NCBI GenBank assembly: GCA_002367635.1
Contig: DFDI01000092.1
Coordinates: 35,299 to 41,496, forward strand
Length of the DNA stretch: 6,198 nt
Direction: 5' to 3'
Source of the DNA: Betaproteobacteria bacterium UBA3031
Lineage (GTDB): Bacteria; Pseudomonadota; Gammaproteobacteria; Burkholderiales; Eutrophovitaceae
The position numbers were made by a program, and so were the translations under genes. The notes under the pieces were generated by a model. The model was not told the origin of the DNA, did no database searches, and saw only the letters and a program-made list of their open reading frames with translations. Below are positions 1-5,542 of the stretch, in pieces (within the stretch, counting starts at the first letter, position 1; every line of letters begins with the position of its first letter).

Positions 1-728
1 TCTACTTGAACGGCGGCTTCAATGACGACGGTATCCAGATAAGTAAAATCTTGCCAACGGAAATTTATAACGAAGTTGGCTTGGGTTTATTTAGAGGCAG
101 TGACTTTCCATTTGGCACCCCAGACGGGCAAGGTATTGGCGCAAGCTCCCTGTTCTATCGAATTGGTGGAGATGTCGGTACGAATGGCACCTGGAGATTC
201 GGTGCTTATCAAGTCGATGGTGAAACAGGCGGACGAGTAACTGAAGAAGGTACAGTTACCTTTATCGGCGATACGAAACTCACAGCCTACGATATTCGAT
301 ATACCTTTGCGCCAACAGGCAATGAAAGAAGCCAAGAGGTCACGCTTACAGCAGAGCATTTTACGCGCAGCGAGAACGGAACTTACGGAGCTACAGGAGA
401 TGAGGCATTCGCCACATCAGCATACGATGCAGAAACCAAAGGCTGGTATGTTGCCGCGACTTATAAATGGATGCCGCAAGCGCGGGTTGGCGTTCGATAT
501 AGTGAAATGTCGAATGTAGACTTAACGGGTGCATTGGACGGTACGGCCGTAGATGGGGCAGGCTTTAAGCCCACGCAGCTCAACCTCATGTTTGACTGGA
601 CGAACAGTGAATACAGTCGAATTCGACTGCAATTAGGTTCAGAGGAGCTATCGGCAGGGAATGAAGATGACCAAATCATCCTTCAGTACCTCATGAGTTT
701 TGGTGCCCACGGAGCACATAAATATTGA
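1..728 (+). CDS. Outer-membrane beta-barrel protein, C-terminal part (5' end outside window)
   Basis: The reading frame is open from the window edge (first complete codon at 3) to a TGA at 726-728, giving about 241 residues of a longer protein. No credible start with a ribosome binding site is seen, so I treat it as 5'-truncated. The chain has alternating polar/hydrophobic strands rich in Gly, Thr, Tyr, Phe and Asn separated by acidic turns, for example WRFGAYQVDGE, LTAYDIRYTF and YVAATYKW, which is typical of an outer-membrane barrel. The last strand (DQIILQYLMSFG) and the terminal aromatic Tyr fit a BAM-type C-terminal signal. The tail ends GAHGAHKY, with an HxxH that could touch metal. It lies just upstream of, and in the same direction as, a metal-binding protein and permease, so a role in metal (zinc) passage through the outer membrane is plausible but inferred from context. 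The exact family (porin-like or receptor) cannot be fixed without the N-terminus. Confidence 0.75.
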   Translation, partial: YLNGGFNDDGIQISKILPTEIYNEVGLGLFRGSDFPFGTPDGQGIGASSLFYRIGGDVGTNGTWRFGAYQVDGETGGRVTEEGTVTFIGDTKLTAYDIRYTFAPTGNERSQEVTLTAEHFTRSENGTYGATGDEAFATSAYDAETKGWYVAATYKWMPQARVGVRYSEMSNVDLTGALDGTAVDGAGFKPTQLNLMFDWTNSEYSRIRLQLGSEELSAGNEDDQIILQYLMSFGAHGAHKY

Positions 729-730
729 CT

Positions 731-772
731 ATAGCTAGAAAAACCGCGGAAATGTGCAGTTTTTCTAGCTAT
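731..772 (+). terminator. 14-bp perfect inverted repeat, probable terminator or attenuator
   Basis: The arms 731-744 and 759-772 are perfectly complementary over 14 bp and enclose a 14-nt loop, in which 746-748 and 755-757 can pair further. The hairpin starts 2 nt after the stop codon of the outer-membrane protein gene. The stem is A/T-rich, and its T5 run lies inside the 3' arm instead of after it, so it is not a textbook intrinsic terminator. It may partly separate the barrel gene from the metal-uptake genes, or protect mRNA 3' ends. Confidence 0.5.
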
Positions 773-888
773 TAAATAAATGTTCTTCATCCTTGGGGTG
801 TGCTAGTGATAATCTCAGCAACGAGTACGACTACTTACCTCACTCCAATATTTTTTTGTCTATAAACGTGAAACCGTAGGTATCCGAT

Positions 889-1779
889 ATGATGAAATGG
901 CTCACCACAATCGTTTTTCTCTGGGGCTGTTCGTTCAGCTCAGCTCAAGCCAAACCGTTCGTATTCGCCTGCGAACCAGAATGGCAAGCATTAGCCCAAG
1001 AAATAGGTGGGGATCAAATCAGGGCAGTCTCCGCAACTCATGGTCGCCAGGACCCTCACTTCATCCGAGTCAAACCCAGTCTGATGAGCCAAATTAAACG
1101 TGCTGATCTTTTGATTTGCTCAGGGGCTGATCTCGAGGTGGGATGGCTACCACTTTTACTTCGAAACGGCAACAAAACGATCCAAGCAGGACAACCTGGG
1201 CATGTATTAGTCAGCGACTATGTCACCAATATCGAAATCCCACAGGTTTTGGATCGAAGCTTAGGTGACATTCACCCCGACGGCAATCCACACGTGCACC
1301 TAGACCCTCAAGTCATACTAGAGATTGCCTCGATCATCAAGGAGCGCCTAGCGTCCATCGATCCAGACCACGAAAAAACCTATGCAGCAAACCTAAAAAA
1401 ATTCGCGTCAAAGTGGCGCGCCGCCACAACACGATGGGAGTCGGCTAAAGCTTCACTTGCAGGTCACAGTGTAGTCGTGCAACACAAGTCGTTCAGCTAC
1501 CTTTTAAAATTTCTAGGCATTGATGTGCTTGCCTCTATCGAAGAAAAACCCGGCATTCCGCCGTCCGCACGGCATCTCGCTGAGATCGTATCGATTATCA
1601 AACAGAACCCACCGCTCGCGATTATTAGAACGCCCTTCGACACCAAGGCGTCCAGTAATTGGGTCGCCAAAAAAACAGGGGTGCGGCTAATTACACTGCC
1701 CTATACCGTTGGTGGGTTGCCCGAAACCACAGACCTTTTTAAAATTTACGACCAATCGATCGAACTACTCTCGAATTAA
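889..1779 (+). CDS. Periplasmic metal-binding protein of a zinc/manganese-type ABC transporter (TroA/ZnuA family)
   Basis: This 296-residue protein captures a divalent metal, probably Zn2+, in the periplasm and hands it to the ABC-3 permease encoded next. It has a signal peptide with a hydrophobic core (residues 4-15) and a likely cleavage after SAQA at 21. A Cys at 14 follows LWG but makes a poor lipobox. Family motifs are in order: DPHF with His57 (canonical DPH ligand), NPHVHLDP at 133-140 with ligand His135, and QHKSFSYLLKFLGI with His199. The fourth ligand is most likely the acidic residue in RTPFD (Asp251), by position. The long His/Asp-rich loop of E. coli ZnuA is absent, leaving only a short HPDGNPHVH stretch. 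The ATG at 889 is chosen because of the signal peptide and an upstream TAGG at 877-880; a second ATG follows directly. No clear Zur box was found upstream. Zinc is favoured over manganese from the His-rich ligand set, not proven. Confidence 0.88.
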   Translation: MMKWLTTIVFLWGCSFSSAQAKPFVFACEPEWQALAQEIGGDQIRAVSATHGRQDPHFIRVKPSLMSQIKRADLLICSGADLEVGWLPLLLRNGNKTIQAGQPGHVLVSDYVTNIEIPQVLDRSLGDIHPDGNPHVHLDPQVILEIASIIKERLASIDPDHEKTYAANLKKFASKWRAATTRWESAKASLAGHSVVVQHKSFSYLLKFLGIDVLASIEEKPGIPPSARHLAEIVSIIKQNPPLAIIRTPFDTKASSNWVAKKTGVRLITLPYTVGGLPETTDLFKIYDQSIELLSN

Positions 1780-1790
1780 CGCAAAAACCT

Positions 1791-2585
1791 ATGGCTGATT
1801 TATTAGATATCGTATTACCCGCTCTACTGATCGGTCTCATGGTCTCTGTGGTTCACGCCCCTTTGGGCATCGAGGTGTTGAGGCGCGGGATTATTTTTAT
1901 CGATCTGGCGATCGCACAAATTGCAGGACTTGGCTTTATCATTGCTGAGGTTCTAGTCCAATCAAAGCACATCCATTCAGCACATATTCACACTGAGCAT
2001 TTTCTCTCTGGACTTTCATTCATCCCAAGTCTCGGAGCCTTGCTCTTCGCACTACTTGGAGGACTGCTTTTTAGGTATATCGAAAAACACTTTCCTGCGC
2101 TACAAGAAGCATGGATCGGTGTTTTCTTCGTGCTGTCAGCTTCACTTTCAATCCTCGTCCTGAGTAACAACCCTCATGGCGACGAAGAACTCAAGCACTT
2201 ACTCTCAGGCCAAATACTCTTCGCAACCCTTGATGACGTTATTTTTTATCTTCCACTTTTTGGAGGCATCTTTGCAACTTGGATGTTAATACCGAAAATG
2301 CGACAGGGTCTGGGCTTTTACTTTATGTTCGCGTTAACAATTACCACCTCTGTACAGTTGATTGGAATTTACGTCGTATTTGCGAGTCTCATCCTACCAG
2401 CGCTGGTAACCTTTGGCAGGCAGAAACCATTGCTGTACGCGTGGCTATTCAGTTCTTTTTCAATCATCGTAGGTGTAGGCCTCTCCGCATTACTTGATGC
2501 ACCCACTGGCCCCATATTGGTGACGACATACGCTGTCCTGGGGGTGCTTATGTCGATCAAAACCGTAATTGCCACCAGACCGTAA
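1791..2585 (+). CDS. ABC-3 family metal transporter permease (ZnuB-like)
   Basis: A 264-residue inner-membrane protein, close to the usual ZnuB length, forming the channel for the metal delivered by the upstream binding protein. About eight hydrophobic segments can be drawn, roughly at 8-22, 31-55, 77-95, 107-125, 149-167, 176-205, 216-233 and 240-261. Family marks include GIEVLRRGIIFIDLAIAQIAG-like sequence at about 26-46, SNNPHGDEELKHLLSGQIL at 125-143 (counterpart of the conserved SPHGEEHVKELLVGQIL-type segment) and DAPTGPILV at 236-244. The loop at 60-70 carries five histidines in eleven residues (H60, H62, H65, H67, H70), possibly a metal-collecting site. It starts 11 nt after the binding-protein stop with no evident Shine-Dalgarno, so translation is probably coupled. 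No ATP-binding subunit follows; the next genes are tRNAs on the other strand. The ATPase must be upstream of the window or shared. Confidence 0.9.
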   Translation: MADLLDIVLPALLIGLMVSVVHAPLGIEVLRRGIIFIDLAIAQIAGLGFIIAEVLVQSKHIHSAHIHTEHFLSGLSFIPSLGALLFALLGGLLFRYIEKHFPALQEAWIGVFFVLSASLSILVLSNNPHGDEELKHLLSGQILFATLDDVIFYLPLFGGIFATWMLIPKMRQGLGFYFMFALTITTSVQLIGIYVVFASLILPALVTFGRQKPLLYAWLFSSFSIIVGVGLSALLDAPTGPILVTTYAVLGVLMSIKTVIATRP

Positions 2586-2689
2586 CCAAATCAGGCACGC
2601 TGCCCTTATAGAGAGCAAAGAGACAATTGCACATCAAGTAGCCATGAGCGCAGGAACGCTTAGATATATTTGAACGCCCATGAAGTCAA

Positions 2690-2766
2690 TGGGGTGGACG
2701 ATGGGGCTCGAACCCACGACCACCGGAATCACAATCCGGGGCTCTACCAACTGAGCTACGCCCACC
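2690..2766 (-). tRNA. tRNA-His (GUG)
   Basis: On the minus strand a complete cloverleaf folds. The 7-bp acceptor (2759-2765 with 2694-2700, one G-U pair) carries the extra G-1 at 2766, which is diagnostic of tRNA-His and faces C73. The D arm includes GCTCAGTTGGTAGAGC. The anticodon loop is TTGTGAT in a CCGGA/TCCGG stem, and the T loop is TTCGAGC. The CCA end is encoded (2690-2692). It is the last of three tRNAs in the operon, 32 nt after tRNA-Arg. Confidence 0.97.
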
Positions 2767-2798
2767 ACAGACATCAACAACATCAGGCCAAGCGCTAG

Positions 2799-2875
2799 TG
2801 GTGCGCCCGACAGGAATCGAACCTGTAACCCCCAGCTTAGAAGGCTGGTGCTCTATCCGGTTGAGCTACGGGCGC
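2799..2875 (-). tRNA. tRNA-Arg (UCU)
   Basis: A 77-nt minus-strand cloverleaf. The acceptor GCGCCCG (2869-2875) pairs with CGGGCGC (2803-2809), the discriminator base is A, and CCA is encoded at 2799-2801. The D arm is GCTCAACCGGATAGAGC. The anticodon stem CCAGC/GCTGG holds the loop CTTCTAA, so the anticodon is TCT, reading AGA/AGG. The T arm has the loop TTCGATT. It is the middle gene of the Pro-Arg-His operon. Confidence 0.97.
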
Positions 2876-2885
2876 AACTCGAAAA

Positions 2886-2925
2886 CCTCAGCCATCTATA
2901 AAAGGCCTCAGCCATCTATAAATGG
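2886..2925. repeat. Two tandem 20-bp units in the tRNA-Pro/tRNA-Arg spacer
   Basis: The unit CCTCAGCCATCTATAAAAGG at 2886-2905 is repeated at 2906-2925 with one mismatch (A to T at the 18th base). The second copy overlaps the CCA triplet of tRNA-Pro. The 47-nt spacer between the two tRNAs therefore consists largely of this duplication. It most simply reflects replication slippage during spacer growth. Confidence 0.9.
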
Positions 2926-2999
2926 TCGGGGTGGAGAGATTCGAACTCCCGACATCCTGCTCCCAAAGCAGGCGCGCTACCAGGCTACGCTACACCCCG
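2923..2999 (-). tRNA. tRNA-Pro (UGG)
   Basis: A 77-nt minus-strand cloverleaf. The acceptor CGGGGTG (2993-2999) pairs perfectly with CACCCCG (2926-2932 region), with discriminator A and encoded CCA at 2923-2925. The bacterial tRNA-Pro hallmark of C1-G72 is present. The anticodon stem CCTGC/GCAGG holds the loop TTTGGGA, so the anticodon is TGG. The T loop is TTCGAAT. It is the promoter-proximal gene of the operon, followed by Arg and His in an order similar to gammaproteobacterial Pro/Arg/His(/Leu) clusters. No tRNA-Leu follows here. Confidence 0.97.
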
Positions 3000-3013
3000 A
3001 CCGAAGGGCCGAG

Positions 3014-3042
3014 ACTATATCTCCTCATGCCAAAAAGGTCAA
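3014..3042 (-). promoter_or_regulatory. Sigma70 promoter of the tRNA-Pro-Arg-His operon
   Basis: Read on the minus strand: TTGACC (-35, 3037-3042), a 17-bp spacer, TATAGT (-10, 3014-3019). Transcription would start near 3007, only about 7 nt before tRNA-Pro. The stretch after the -10 (CTCGGCCC) is GC-rich, the discriminator type found at stringently controlled stable-RNA promoters. A/T-rich sequence upstream of the -35 could act as an UP element. Start site and regulation are inferred from these features. Confidence 0.85.
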
Positions 3043-3069
3043 TCTAACAAGTACATTTTAACCTAAAAA

Positions 3070-3098
3070 TTGCCAAAATCAGATAATTCTGTTATACA
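3070..3098 (+). promoter_or_regulatory. Probable sigma70 promoter of dksA
   Basis: TTGCCA (3070-3075) and TATACA (3093-3098) are separated by exactly 17 bp, a good match to -35 and -10 boxes. Transcription would start near 3105, leaving a leader of about 34 nt before the chosen ATG at 3139. The -35 lies only 27 bp from the -35 of the divergent tRNA promoter. The same TTG could be misread as a dksA start codon, but its promoter role argues against that. Confidence 0.75.
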
Positions 3099-3138
3099 AG
3101 CGTGGTTTTCAGATCGCATAAAAATTATTAAAAGCATT

Positions 3139-3561
3139 ATGGCCACACAATTAAAAACGATGTTTAAGCCCTACACTCCCACAAAAGGTGAGGCGTACAT
3201 GGGCACAAAACAGAAGAATCACTTTAAAAAAATCTTGCTTGAGCTCAAAGGTCAGCTCGGGGCGGACATTGATAAGACCGTGCATACGATGCAAGACGAA
3301 GCAACAGTATTTGCTGACCCAAACGATCGAGCCAGTCAAGAGTCTGATATGGCTCTCGAACTCAGAAACCGAGATCGTGAGCGAAAACTCATTAAAAAGA
3401 TCAATGAAACAATGACTCGTATTGAGTCAGGTGACTACGGTTACTGTGACAGCTGTGGTATTGAAATCGGCCTTAAACGGCTCGAAGCGAGACCCACGGC
3501 ATCCCTATGCATTGACTGCAAAACTTTAGACGAAATTCGAGAAAAACAGATGGCAAAATAA
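3139..3561 (+). CDS. dksA: RNA polymerase-binding transcription factor DksA
   Basis: DksA binds in the secondary channel of RNA polymerase and, with ppGpp, represses stable-RNA promoters and activates biosynthetic ones. From the ATG at 3139 the protein has 140 residues (E. coli 151). It shows the coiled-coil domain with the acidic tip DPND (Asp60 and Asp63, matching E. coli Asp71 and Asp74) followed by R-A, the near-invariant LELRNRDRERKLIKKI, and a four-Cys zinc finger (Cys103, Cys106, Cys124, Cys127) inside GYCDSCGIEIG and LCIDC. It ends in EIREKQMAK as in E. coli. The start is uncertain: 3139 keeps the conserved PY-x5-EAYM lead-in (residues 11-21), whereas the only strong Shine-Dalgarno (AGGTGAGG, 3186-3193) precedes the ATG at 3199. 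A TTG at 3070 is rejected because it lies in the promoter. It is monocistronic, closed by a terminator. Confidence 0.97.
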   Translation: MATQLKTMFKPYTPTKGEAYMGTKQKNHFKKILLELKGQLGADIDKTVHTMQDEATVFADPNDRASQESDMALELRNRDRERKLIKKINETMTRIESGDYGYCDSCGIEIGLKRLEARPTASLCIDCKTLDEIREKQMAK

Positions 3562-3592
3562 GCATCAACAATACTCCAAAGGCCTGTCGATT

Positions 3593-3619
3593 AAAAATCC
3601 GTCTCATGACGGATTTTTT
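3593..3619. terminator. Intrinsic terminator, likely bidirectional, between dksA and the minus-strand operon
   Basis: The arms AAAAATCCGTC (3593-3603) and GACGGATTTTT (3608-3618) pair over 11 bp around a TCAT loop. On the plus strand the T6 run at 3614-3619 forms the 3' side of the stem and its end, and the minus strand has a corresponding U-run from 3593-3597. It lies 32 nt after the dksA stop and 3 nt from the stop of the convergent radical SAM gene, so it can serve both. Confidence 0.9.
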
Positions 3620-3621
3620 AC

Positions 3622-4464
3622 TTAAATTGACAACTTGACGGTGACACCTAATTCACGCAGCCGTCCAGAGAAACTTTCAAACCAAGCACTCTCAACCGGT
3701 GCTAATCGAGCCGCTTCAGGCTGGAAAGACTGCCGAGCAAGCCCATAAAGTAAGACACCCTTAAACGGGATGTCTCTAGTTTGAAGCTCCTGAATAAGAT
3801 CTACGTAGGCATCTAACTCGGCGCTACTCGGATTCATACCATCCACTTTAAATAAACACGTCTGTATCCACGTCGGACAAGCCCTTGAGGCAGCATTAAG
3901 ATTCGACACCATACGACTTTTGTTAGCCCGCGTATCGTTAATCGAACGGATACCGTCCGGAGTCGCGCGATCGATCTTAAACCAGACTTCACCATTCATA
4001 CCAGCCAACTTCTCAATACCAAGAATTACGTTTTTACGGTGGATCAAGCTGCCATTGGTAATCAACACTGTTTTAACCGCCTCAGGAACGCCCAGCTGAG
4101 CCCGGACATTATGAACCACATCAACAGCCTCAACAAAATTAGGAGCTGACGTTGGCTCTCCGTTCCCTGAGAATGCAATGTCATTTAAACGGCGTTGCTC
4201 CTCTGGCACATAGTCTTGAAGATAGGATCCGCTCAAGATTTGATCCAAAAACACACTTAATTCTTGCTGAAGTGCGTCCACATCAACCGCTGGAGGTGCC
4301 CCTCTCACTAAATCTGGAACCTGACAGTAGATGCAGCGCCAATTACAGGCATTATTCGTATTCAAGTTGATGCCGAGAGACACTCCTCCAGCCCTTCTTG
4401 AGACCACCGGATACACGTACTGGTACCCCTCTTGAAAACGATTATGGTCCTGTGTGCTCAACAT
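3622..4464 (-). CDS. Radical SAM protein, function unknown
   Basis: A 280-residue protein with the radical SAM cluster motif C-x3-C-x2-C (Cys40, Cys44, Cys47 in NACNWRCIYCQVP), which holds the [4Fe-4S] cluster that cleaves S-adenosylmethionine. Further core elements are FSGNGEPT (98-105, the GGE-type SAM-binding strand), LITNGS (134-139) and VWFKIDRAT (160-168). These resemble the TYW1-like/COG0731 group of radical SAM proteins. There is no C-terminal Cys-rich SPASM domain and no second cluster motif. The substrate cannot be read from the sequence. It follows the nitrile hydratase accessory gene on the same strand with a 32-nt gap. No clear Shine-Dalgarno or strong promoter is seen before the ATG at 4464; an A/T-rich TAAATA sits 6 nt upstream. 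It may be read through from the nitrile hydratase operon. No residue appears missing. Confidence 0.88.
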   Translation of the reverse strand: MLSTQDHNRFQEGYQYVYPVVSRRAGGVSLGINLNTNNACNWRCIYCQVPDLVRGAPPAVDVDALQQELSVFLDQILSGSYLQDYVPEEQRRLNDIAFSGNGEPTSAPNFVEAVDVVHNVRAQLGVPEAVKTVLITNGSLIHRKNVILGIEKLAGMNGEVWFKIDRATPDGIRSINDTRANKSRMVSNLNAASRACPTWIQTCLFKVDGMNPSSAELDAYVDLIQELQTRDIPFKGVLLYGLARQSFQPEAARLAPVESAWFESFSGRLRELGVTVKLSI

Positions 4465-4496
4465 GTAATATATTTAATCTGGAAGAGTTAAAAAAA

Positions 4497-4871
4497 TTAT
4501 CTATGGCGATTGAGATCATCTTCAGTCAACTCCAAAGGTTGGCCGTGTGGCGTTCTCTCTGCGACATTAGCCCACCCTGCCTGATACTGTTTAAGCAAAC
4601 CGTCAGGGACAATTTCCTTCTTAGCTAAGATATTCTCTAATGCAGTGAGGACGTAACGATAATAATCGGCGCCGGTATCACTAACCGACGATTTAGCCTT
4701 GATCTCAGCTCCTAAGGCATCACCCCATTCAGACCAGCTGAATAAGCCTTGCTTCTCAAGCGCAACCAGCATCGCAAAGGTGTCCGCCTCCCAAGGTTCG
4801 GAAAAGATGGGATCTTTAACGGCATCCGGAGAACCCTGCGAAAAATCAGCCCATGAAAAAGGATTACTCAT
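4497..4871 (-). CDS. Nitrile hydratase accessory (activator) protein, cobalt-type
   Basis: A 124-residue homolog of the N-terminal half of the nitrile hydratase beta subunit. In cobalt-type systems such small proteins (P14K, NhlE) escort the alpha subunit, help load Co3+ and oxidise the metal-site cysteines, then are exchanged for beta. Family marks are FSEPWEADTFAMLVAL (23-38), GLFSWSEWGDALGAEI (42-57), DYYRYVLTALENIL (69-82) and W-ANVAERTPHGQPLEL (100-115). The start at 4871 is preferred over a longer in-frame ATG at 4904 that would overlap beta by 32 nt. It gives the family's usual N-terminus (MSNPFSWADF), and a GAGG lies 7 nt upstream inside the end of the beta gene. Only one nucleotide separates it from the beta stop, so translation is coupled. 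It is not the larger P47K/COG0523 GTPase that serves iron-type enzymes. Confidence 0.92.
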   Translation of the reverse strand: MSNPFSWADFSQGSPDAVKDPIFSEPWEADTFAMLVALEKQGLFSWSEWGDALGAEIKAKSSVSDTGADYYRYVLTALENILAKKEIVPDGLLKQYQAGWANVAERTPHGQPLELTEDDLNRHR

Positions 4872-4872
4872 A

Positions 4873-5532
4873 TTAAGGCCTCGATAAGTAAGGTTCGAAT
4901 GCATCGATTAAATTACTGACTGTTGGATCCACTGCCTCACCCCAAAGCTCACACCCCTCAAACTCCACGGTATAGAGCCACTGAGGATCTTCGGACTCTT
5001 GATCCACGACTGAATCTGGAAACACATGTCGACCTCGAATCGCAATAACAGTGCCCAGTTTATCCCGAGCGTAGCGCGGAAGTCGCGTGTGCCCAGTAGT
5101 ATACGTTTGCTTGGTCACCACTAAATCCCCTATCGAAAACTCGGGCTCAGAATCACCAATTCGCTCAAAATTTCCTCTTAAAAAGGCCTTATTAATATCT
5201 TTCATCGTCAATTTTTTTTGTGCAATTAATGACCCATCACTCAAACCTTTCCCCGTTCTTAGCTCCTCTTCATCAAAAAGACCACGCTCCAATGCCGTAG
5301 CAGTCAGCGTACGCATCCAACGTTCGTAGTAGGACCAAGACAGATAATCAATCGGTCGAATTTTTTCCTGCGCGTGCCGAAACACATCAATGTTCCATAG
5401 CCCCAAAGACAGAATTGACCTTTGAAGACCAAGCACTCGCCCTTCCCAATCCATATGAAACGCGGGCTCCTCGTCCTCGGGCCCTACTGGGCCAAACCCC
5501 TGCATGCCCCCCAAATCGTGGATACTATTCAT
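4873..5532 (-). CDS. nthB: Nitrile hydratase subunit beta
   Basis: Structural partner of alpha in the alpha/beta heterodimer that hydrates nitriles to amides in the cytoplasm. At 219 residues it is near the usual beta size. It begins MNSIHDLGGMQGFGPV, the family's signature N-terminal arm that wraps around alpha, and continues with EPAFHMDWEGRVLGL (22-36) and YLSWSYYERWMRTL (63-76). The C-terminal SH3-like barrel contains GDLVV, GHTRLPRYARDKLGTVIA (147-164), HVFPD (169-173), WLYTVEFEGCELWG (185-198) and a final FEPYL. The two arginines that hydrogen-bond to the oxidised alpha cysteines (Arg52 and Arg157 in Pseudonocardia thermophila) appear here as Arg52 (VFRHAQEK) and Arg150 (GHTR), by recalled alignment. 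The gene starts 10 nt after alpha with a weak GAAAG upstream. Confidence 0.96.
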   Translation of the reverse strand: MNSIHDLGGMQGFGPVGPEDEEPAFHMDWEGRVLGLQRSILSLGLWNIDVFRHAQEKIRPIDYLSWSYYERWMRTLTATALERGLFDEEELRTGKGLSDGSLIAQKKLTMKDINKAFLRGNFERIGDSEPEFSIGDLVVTKQTYTTGHTRLPRYARDKLGTVIAIRGRHVFPDSVVDQESEDPQWLYTVEFEGCELWGEAVDPTVSNLIDAFEPYLSRP

Positions 5533-5542
5533 AAGCTTTCAA

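Noticed and set aside
773..888. Possible Zur operator or sigma70 promoter before the metal-binding protein gene
   Set aside because: I found A/T-rich stretches and a TATAAA at 861-866, but no matching -35 at correct spacing and no dyad resembling the gammaproteobacterial Zur box.
2586..2693. Terminator for the permease gene or the tRNA operon
   Set aside because: Small hairpins exist (GGCA/TGCC at 2594-2604, a 6-bp stem at 2645-2662, CCCAT/ATGGG at 2677-2693), but all are short and none is followed by a U-tract on either strand, so no terminator is called. No gene is seen here either.
2798..3061. 87-residue plus-strand reading frame over the tRNA cluster
   Set aside because: It is the antisense of tRNA-Arg and tRNA-Pro; peptides of the GEIRTPD / GIEPVTP type are a well-known artefact of translating tRNA genes backwards.
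3070..3138. TTG-initiated N-terminal extension of dksA (23 extra residues)
   Set aside because: The segment contains the promoter -35 and -10 boxes, has no ribosome binding site, and the extra residues do not resemble DksA.
4152..4370. Short plus-strand reading frames opposite the radical SAM and nitrile hydratase genes
   Set aside because: They are out-of-strand shadows of genes with clear family motifs, and lack ribosome binding sites and recognisable protein features.
4465..4496. Intrinsic terminator between the accessory gene and the radical SAM gene
   Set aside because: The minus strand has a T7 run, but only a 4-bp stem can be formed before it, too weak to call.
4872..4904. Upstream ATG at 4904 adding 11 residues to the nitrile hydratase accessory protein
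   Set aside because: It lies inside the beta gene without a good ribosome binding site; the ATG at 4871 has GAGG at good spacing and gives the family N-terminus.
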